Below are positions 57,402 to 64,000 of a stretch of DNA of 64,000 nt, in pieces. How positions within the stretch are numbered: the stretch's first letter is position 1; every line of letters starts with the position of its first letter. This DNA comes from Leptodactylus fallax (Eukaryota > Chordata > Amphibia > Anura > Leptodactylidae). The stretch spans positions 5,553,501-5,617,500 of the forward strand of contig CAMRHE010000035.1 in the NCBI GenBank assembly GCA_947044405.1. The letters are read 5' to 3'. The translations under genes and the position numbers were made by a program. The notes beneath the pieces are model-generated. The model ran no database searches, was not told the DNA's origin, and saw nothing but the letters and a program-made list of their open reading frames with translations.

Positions 57402-60400
57402 CCCCTTAAGGACCCAGCCCAAAAGTGCGTTAAGGACCAGGCCTCATTTTTCAAAACTGACATGTGTCACTTTATATGACAATAACTTTGAGACATCTTA
57501 ACTTACACAAGTGATTTTGAGATTGTTTTTTTGTGACACATTGTACTTCATGATAGTGGTAAACACTAATGAATATTTTTGTATTTATTTATAAAAAAAA
57601 TAGGAAATTTGATGGAAATGTGGGAAAAAAAATCGCAATTTTCAAAATGTGAAATGCTCTGCTTTTCAGACAGATAGTCATACCATCCAAATACATTAAT
57701 ACATATTATCTACCATATCTCTGCTATATATCGGCATCATCTTTTAATCGTCCTGTAATTTATTTTGGATGTTAGAAGGCCTACAAGTGTAACAGTGATT
57801 TTGCAGATTTACAAGAAAATTTTCCAAACTAATTTTTTAGGGACCACTTCAGTTCTGAAGAGGATTATAAATGCCTATATATTAGAAACCCCCATAAATC
57901 ACCCCATTTTCAAAACTGCACCCCTCAAGTAATTAAAAACAGCATTTGGGAAGTTTGTTAACCCTTTAAGAATTTCACTGGAATAAAACAATATGGAGGT
58001 GAAATTTAGACATTTAATTTATGTCCACTAATTCCTTAATTTAGCCCTAAAATTAACACATTCACAAAGGGTTAAAGGAGAAAATGCATCTCGAAGTTTG
58101 TTATGCAATTTCTCCCGAGCACGGAAATACCCAACATGTGGGTGTAAACTGATGTTTGGGCGAATGGCAGCGCACAGAAGGGAAGGAGTGACACTGGGCG
58201 TCTGAAAAGTAGATTTTGCTGGAATAGTTTTCAGGTGCCATGTCTCATTTGCAGAGCCCCTAGAGTACCAATACAAAGGAAACCCCCAAAAAGTTACCCC
58301 ATTTTGGAAACTACAAACCTCACAGAATTCATCAAGGGGTATAGTGAGCATTTTGACCTTACAGATGTTTCACAGATTTTACTAACACTGGGATGTATAA
58401 ATGAAAAATTACTAAAATGTCACTTTGTCCCCAAAGTTTTCATTTTCACAAGGGGTTAAAGGAGAAAAAACCCCCCACAGTTTGAAAAACAATTGCTCCT
58501 GAACACGGCAATACCCCATATGTGGTCTTAATCTGCTGTATGGGTACATGGCAGGGCTCAGAATGGAAAGAGCGCTATTTTGCTTTTGTAGGGCAGATTT
58601 TGCTGGAATAGTTTTCAGGTGCCATGTTGCATTTGCAGAGACCCAAAGTACCAATACAGTGAAAACCCCCTAAAAGTGACACCATTTTGGAAACTACACC
58701 CCTCACAGAACATATCAAGGGGTATAGTGAGCATTTTGACACTACAGCTGATTCACAGATTTTATTAACATTGGGACATTAAAATGAATAATTACTTTTT
58801 TTCCAATAAACCGTCCATTTAGCCCCAAATTTTTCATTTTCACAAGAGGACAAAGGAGAAAAAGCACCCCAAAGTTCGTTACTCAATTTCTCCTGAACAC
58901 AGAAATGCCCCATATGTGGTTGTAATCTCCTGCATGGGTACATGGCAGGGCTCAAAATGGAAAGAGAGCTATTTAGCTTTTGGAGGGCAGATTTTGCTGG
59001 AATAGTTTTTGGGTGCCATGTCGCATTTGCAGAGCCCCTAAAGTACCAATACAATACAAACCCCCAAAAAGTGACCCCATTTTGGAAACTACACCCCTCA
59101 TAGAATTTATCTAGGTGTATAGTGAGCATTTTGACCTCACAGCTGTTTCACAGATTTTATTGACTTTGGGACGTAAAAATGAAAAATTACTTTTTTCCAA
59201 TAAACCGTCCATTTAGCGACATATTTTTAATTTTTGCAAGTGGTTAAAGAAGACAAAACACCCAACAGTTTGTTACACAATTTCTTCTGAACACAGAAAT
59301 GCCCCATATGTGTTATAATCTGCTGTTTGGGTACATGGTGGGGCTCAGAATGGAAAGAGCGCTATTTGGCTTTTGGAGGGCAGATGTGGCTGGAATAGTT
59401 TTTGAGTGCCATGTCGCATTTGCAGAGCCCCTAAAGTACCAATACAATGGAAACCTCTCAAAAGTGACCCCATTTTAGAAACTACACCATTCAAGGAATG
59501 TATCAAGGGGTATTATCATTTTGAGCCTAAAAATGCTTCCCAAAAATTAATGTACAAAGTGAAAATTAAAGTTTTTAAAGAAATATCCAATTTCAATGCC
59601 TAATACGTTGCGGCCATTTTGTGGCATCAGAGACATGCACTCCTAAAACTATTAAGTGGGCTATCCCGGGGACAAAAAAATTAAATATGTGGGTGGAAAC
59701 TGCTGCTTGGGCACACAGCAGGGCTCAGAAGGGAAGGAGCACTGTGTTTTTTTAGCTTTTGGAGTATAGATTTAGAGGGACTTTCTGGTCGCCATGTTGT
59801 TTTTGCAGAGTCCTGGAGGTGCCAGTAAATTGGAATTCCCCAAGACGTGACCCCCATTTTGTAGGGGCAATTTTAGGGTCTCTGCAAATGTGACATGGCG
59901 TCCAAAAAACAACAATCTAAATATGCGCTCCAAAAGTACATAGCGCTCCTTCACATCTGCGCCCTGCTGTGTGCCCAAATGGCAGTTTGTGCCCACATGT
60001 ATGACACTGGTGTACTCAGGATAACGTACTTAATGCCATATGTGGGTATTAACTACTGTTTGGGCACAGCCGGGCACAGAAGGGAAGGAGCGCTATTTTG
60101 GTTTTTGGAGCACAGTTTGCTTTTTGGACACCATGCCACTTTTGCAGAGCCCATGAATTGCCAGTAAAGTGGAATCCGCAGACATGTCACCCCATTTTGG
60201 AAACTAAACCCTTCAAGGGATTTATCAAGTGGGGTAGCGAGCATTATTAACCCTTAAGTGTTGCATTCTTTTAATTTCCAGAAATGAATGCGCAGATGAT
60301 AATGCAAAGTTAAAAATGAAATTTTTCCATAGACATTTAGACATTTCAGTGCCCGATATGTTGTGCCCAGCTTATGTCTGCACAGACACACACTCCAAAA

Positions 60401-62580
60401 ACTGTTGAGCTGGTATCCCGGGCACAACAGCTTTTGGAGCGTTCATCTCTGACACAAGCCGGGCACAACATATTACGCACTGAAATGACGTATTCCTGGA
60501 AAAATTGTCATTTTCACCTTTCACAATCAGCTGCGTATTCATTTATGGATAATAAATTATAGCAACACTTGGGGGTTAAAAATGCTCACTGTACCCCTGG
60601 ATAAATTCCTTCAGGAGTGTAGTATCCAAAATGGGGTGACATGTCAGGGGATTCCACTGTACTGGCATTTCAGCTCTGCAAAAGTGTCATTGCGTCCAAA
60701 AACCAAATAGCGCTCCTTCCCTTCCTTGCCCGGCTGTGCCCAAACAGCAGTTTATACCCACATATGACATTAAGTACATTATCCTGGATACACCAGTGTC
60801 ATACATGTGGGTATAAACTGCAGTTTGGGCACACAGCAGGGCGCAGAAGGGAAGGAGCGCTATGTGGCTTTTGGAGCACAGATTCAGATGTTTGGGATCT
60901 GGATGCCATGTCATGTTTGCAGAACCTCTAAAGTACCAGTAAAGTGGAAACCCCTAGGGAATGACCCCATTTTGAATAGTGCACCCCTCAAAGAATTTAT
61001 CAAGGGGTGTAATGAGTATTAGTATCCCAGACGTGACTGCACAGCTGATGGGGAAATGTGAATATGTAAGCTGTGCGGAGTACATTCGGTACACTAAATT
61101 CCCTACTATTTCCCCAGTAGCTCCTATTATTGGAGGGGTCACTCTGGGGGTCACTTTTGGTTTATTATCCCTTGTAAGCTCTAAATCTGGGGTGTACCCT
61201 AATATGTACCCTTATACATTCCCTTCCTGACTCAGCCAGTTTTGTTCTAATGATTTGTCGATTTTTGGGGTTTTTGTCTTCACATTGTACGAGCTATATT
61301 TTCTTTATTTTTCTGGTGATGTAGCCATATGAGGTCTTGTTGTTTGCGGTATGAGATGCATTTTGTAATGACATCATTCTTAGGTGCCTACAACTTATTA
61401 AATAAATTTTATTAACTCTTTCTTGGTGGATTAACAAAAAAAAACCCATCAATTCTGGCACTGCGATTTACCTTTTAAATTTTTCGCCATGCAGCATAGA
61501 GCGTAAGTAACATGTTACCTTTATTCTGCGGGTCGGTACGATTACGACGATACCTCATTTATACTTGTTTTTTTATGCGATACTAATTTTGCATAAACCC
61601 ATTTGGGGACATAAATCAATTTTTTTTTTTTTGCATCGCCATCTTCTGAGATGCGTAGCATTTTTATTTTTCAGTTTACAGAGTTGGTTTAGGGCTTTTT
61701 TTACGGGACAATTTGTGCTTTTTATTGGTACAGTTTTGGGGCACATATGACTTTTTGATCACTTTTTATGGCATATTTTGTAAGGTGAGATGGCGAAAAA
61801 TCATTACTTTTGGCGTTTTTTTTCCATTTTTTTTTTCCCGACTTTCACCATGTACGTTGAATATGGTTTCAGTTTTATTGTGCAGGTTGTTACGGACGCA
61901 GTGATACCAAATATGTATTGTTTTTATTAATTTTTAGGTTTATTTTTTATATAATTCATTTTATATAGGAAAAGGGAATTTTTGGGGCTTTATTCTTTTA
62001 TTAATTTTTTTCACATACTTTATTTTATTTTTTTCACTTTTTTTTTACTTTTTCATGTGTCCCATTAGGACACCTGAGCCAGAGATGCTGTGATCTCTGG
62101 CTCAGTACTATAGACTGCAAGACTCAAGCAATACATGTGTCATGTGTCTTGCAGTCTATACAGGAAGTCATCACTATGGAGACACATAGCGCTGACTTCC
62201 GAAGGTCTGGACGATCAACCAGTAGTAGGGCCCCGTCAGCCTGGGGTCACTGGGCAGACCCTGGGCTGCAGATTATAGATATCGGCACCCCCCCATCTCG
62301 CCGCGGGGGTGTAGGGGGGGACGGCAAGATGGCAGAACTCCTTGGATGCCACGGTCATGTTTGACCGTGGCATCCAAGGGGTTAAAACCTCCAATCGGAA
62401 CTCAGTTCCGACCGGGGGATATGGAGCAGGGTGTTAGCTGTCATTTACAGCTAACACCCGGTTCCGATGCCGCCCACTCAGATAGTGAGCGGGCGGCCGG
62501 CCTCGGGCGTAGTATTATGCCCTGGTGCGCTAAGTACCTAGCGCCCAGGACGTAATAGTACGTCCAAGGTTGTTAAGGGG
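57402..62580 (+). mobile_element. 5.2-kb non-coding TTAA element, copy B
   Basis: 5179 bp flanked by TTAA (57398-57401, 62581-62584), colinear with copy A over its whole length (offset about 22.63 kb). It has the same modules, foldback (about 59880-60935) and hairpin tract (62060-62560). Termini are CCCCTTAAGGACC and, reversed, CCCCTTAACAACC. It sits inside the Tc1 family A element. Small indels distinguish the copies. Confidence 0.94.
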
Positions 62581-62584
62581 TTAA

Positions 62585-62832
62585 AGAAGAAGTTACAGGT
62601 CTGTGAGAGCCAGAAATCTTGCTTGTTTGTAGGTGACCAAATACTTATTTTCCACCATAATTTGCAAATAAATTCTTAAAAAATCAGACAATGTGATTTT
62701 CTAGATATGTTTTCTCATTTTGTCTCTCATAGTTGAGGTCTACCTATGATGTCAATTATAGGCCTCTCTCATCTTTTTAAGTGGGAGAACGTGCACAATT
62801 GGTGGCTGACTAAATACTTTTTTCCCCCACTG
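62585..62832 (-). repeat. Outer end of Tc1 family A copy 2
   Basis: After the TTAA element the Tc1 resumes with 'gaagttacaggtctgtgaga' and its inverted end (GACCAAATACTTATTTTCCA to the terminus). This shows where the TTAA element entered. Confidence 0.93.
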
Positions 62833-63151
62833 TAAGTGGTGTACCCCAGGGTTCATGTTCAGGTCTGATATTATTTAACGTATTTATTAATGATATAGAA
62901 GAAGGGATTTATAGCACTGTCTCTATATTTGCAGATGACACCAAGCTATTTAGTACAGTAGAGTCTATGTAGAATGCACTTAGGTTCAAAGCAGACTTGG
63001 ACAGAAATGGAGTGTTTGGACATCCACATGGCATATGAGTTTGAATTTGAAAATGTTATTCATCTGAGTAAAAATAATCTGCATGCAACATATGTCCTAG
63101 AGGGATTAAAGCTGGGAGAGTCACTGGTGAAGAAGGACCTGGGTGTACTTT

Positions 63152-63628
63152 TTATTATTATTATTATTGTTTATTTATATAGCACCATTAATTCCTTGGT
63201 GCTTTACATTTGAGGGTTTACATACTGTACAGTACACAAGATATACAAAACAGATAATACTAACAGTGACCAACTGGCACAGTGGGATAGAGGGCCCTGC
63301 CCGCAAGGGCTTATAATCTATGAGGGAAGAGGGATAGAGACAGAAGGTGAGGGGAAAGGCTGTTCAGGTGATGGTGTGGTGACAGTAGTTGTTATTGGAG
63401 GTTGTAGGCCTTCCAGAATAGGTGAGTCTTCAGGGCCTTCTTGAAGCTTCTGATTGTGGGGGACAGTCTTTTGTGTCTTGGTAATGAGTTCCAGAGTATG
63501 GGGGATGCACGGGAGAAGTCTTGGAGACGATTGTGTGAAGAGCGGATAAGAGCAGAGCGGAGTAGGAGGTCTTTGGTGGATCGGAGGTTACGTGCGGGCA
63601 GGTAGCGGGAGATTAGGTCGGAAATATA
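63152..63628 (-). mobile_element. L2-type LINE, 3' end
   Basis: The tandem ATT tail (63155-63175) marks the 3' end of a minus-strand copy. The C-terminal RT protein tail is readable: LYISDLISRYLPARNLRS, LLRSALIRSSHNRLQDFSR, ASPILWNSLPR, FKKALKTHLFWKAY. Family as at 1617-2352 but diverged. The 5' side is cut by a Tc1 end at 63629. Confidence 0.82.
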
Positions 63629-64000
63629 CAGTGCTGGCCAAAAGTATTGGCACCCCTGCAATTCTGTCAGATAATACTCAATTTCTTCCAGAAAATGATT
63701 GCAATCACAAATGCTTTGCTAATAATATCTTCATTTATTTTGCTTGCAATGAAAAACACAAAAGAGAATGAAAAAAAAGTCAAATCATTGATCATTTTAC
63801 ACAAAACTCCAAAAATGGGCCGGACAAAAGTATTGGCACCCTCAGCCTAGTACTTGGTAGCACAACCTTTAGACAAAATAACTGCGAACAACTGCTTCCG
63901 GTAACCATCAATGAGTTTCTTACAATGCTCTGCTGGAATTTTAGACCATTCTTCTTTGGCAAATTTCTCCAGGTCCCTGAGATTTGAAGGGTGCCTTCTC
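63629..64000 (-). mobile_element. Tc1-like transposon, partial at window end (family F)
   Basis: The end CAGTGCTGGCCAAAAGTATT follows TA at 63627-63628. A second site 'cggacaaaagtattggcacc' lies about 185 bp inward, giving the IR/DR double-site layout. The transposase C-terminus runs from the stop at 63847 to the window edge. Confidence 0.9.
63847..64000 (-). CDS. Tc1 transposase C-terminus, family F, cut by window edge
   Basis: The minus strand reads RRHPSNLRDLEKFAKEEWSK, then IPAEHCKKLIDGYRKQL and SKGCATKY-stop. This is the conserved tail after the catalytic Glu in Tc1 transposases. It is open to the edge, so its state outside the window is unknown. Confidence 0.88.
   Translation of the reverse strand, partial: RRHPSNLRDLEKFAKEEWSKIPAEHCKKLIDGYRKQLFAVILSKGCATKY

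Larger units (their letters stand above)
56109..62832 (-). mobile_element. Tc1-like transposon (family A copy 2), split by a TTAA element
   Basis: The outer ends CAGTGGGGAAAAAAAAGTAT and, reversed at 62832, CAGTGGGGGAAAAAAGTATT lie between TA (56107-56108, 62833-62834). The inverted ends are about 200 bp (56109-56308, 62632-62832). The Tc1 itself would be about 1.54 kb without the insert at 57402-62580, which lies upstream of the transposase start. Confidence 0.94.
54930..63150 (+). mobile_element. CR1-type LINE, split by Tc1
   Basis: Coding pieces run in order from the endonuclease (about 55030) to RT (55700-56108), then, after the Tc1 at 56109-62832, continue in frame in RT (62835-63150). 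The element is 5'-truncated or degraded at the left. At about 63151 it meets an L2-type LINE tail. Confidence 0.85.
55030..63150 (+). pseudogene. CR1 endonuclease-reverse transcriptase, heavily decayed
   Basis: Endonuclease: LKCMFTNARS, a deletion, DIDWGHGSALSANGREVINL, VQLVEDPTRGDAVLDLVISN, and NIGNSDHNLIRFHLN with the S-D-H triplet. RT: KAPGPD, VPRDWRKANVVLIYKKDS, YRPLSLTSIVGKLFEGLL and RQHGFIKHRSCQTNL. Then, across the Tc1 and TA duplication, SGVPQGSCSGLILFNVFIND, the catalytic IFADDTKLF, and EGLKLGESLVKKDLGVL. The codons on either side of the Tc1 join without shift. Many stops and frame changes make it inactive. Confidence 0.85.

Overview
The window looks like intergenic DNA from a large, repeat-rich vertebrate genome, most likely an amphibian and probably a frog or toad. 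The basis is the mix of element families: several Tc1-like DNA transposons, PIF/Harbinger, hAT with a BED finger, chromodomain Gypsy, BEL/Pao, L1/Tx1-type, CR1-type and L2-type LINEs, and many TTAA-flanked non-coding repeats. No host gene exon, tRNA, rRNA or CRISPR array could be supported. Every long open reading frame that I recognise is a decayed transposon protein. The species call is inference.

Layout. 1-4.1 kb: a broken Harbinger transposase whose two coding blocks are separated by an intron-like gap holding an L2-type LINE tail and a half Tc1. 4.1-7.9 kb: a BEL/Pao gag and probable LTR, with a 1.6-kb Tc1 element inserted in gag. 7.9-12.3 kb: an L1/Tx1-type LINE in which the start of ORF1 is joined to the middle of ORF2. 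12.9-13.8 kb: an internally deleted Tc1. 14-30 kb: mainly non-coding repeats (31-bp minisatellite, TTAA MITE, 1.4-kb long inverted repeat, solo LTR, MITE pairs, palindromes) separated by AT-rich sequence with no recognisable feature.

30-43.9 kb: a three-level nest. A BED-type hAT transposon was split by a chromodomain Gypsy retrotransposon, and that Gypsy was split in its RNase H region by a 5.2-kb non-coding TTAA element. 44-50 kb: a second L1-type LINE carrying a Tc1 element in its 3' UTR and a 180-bp LINE tail with a clean target duplication in its ORF. 50-52.5 kb: a foldback repeat with a 31-bp minisatellite and a tandem duplication of about 0.5 kb. 52.7-54.4 kb: a nearly complete Tc1 copy of the same family as the one at 4.5 kb. 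54.9-63.2 kb: a second nest, CR1 LINE split by Tc1, itself split by a second copy of the 5.2-kb TTAA element. 63.2-64 kb: an L2-type LINE tail and the edge of another Tc1.

The genes do not work together as a pathway. They record successive transposition events, and the nesting gives their relative order. The most interesting item is the 5.2-kb TTAA element (34770-39953 and 57402-62580). It has 13-bp terminal inverted repeats, no coding capacity that I recognise, repeated modules of about 390 bp, a foldback of about 1 kb at its core, and a run of hairpins near its 3' end. Two of those hairpins differ between the copies on both arms together, so pairing is kept.
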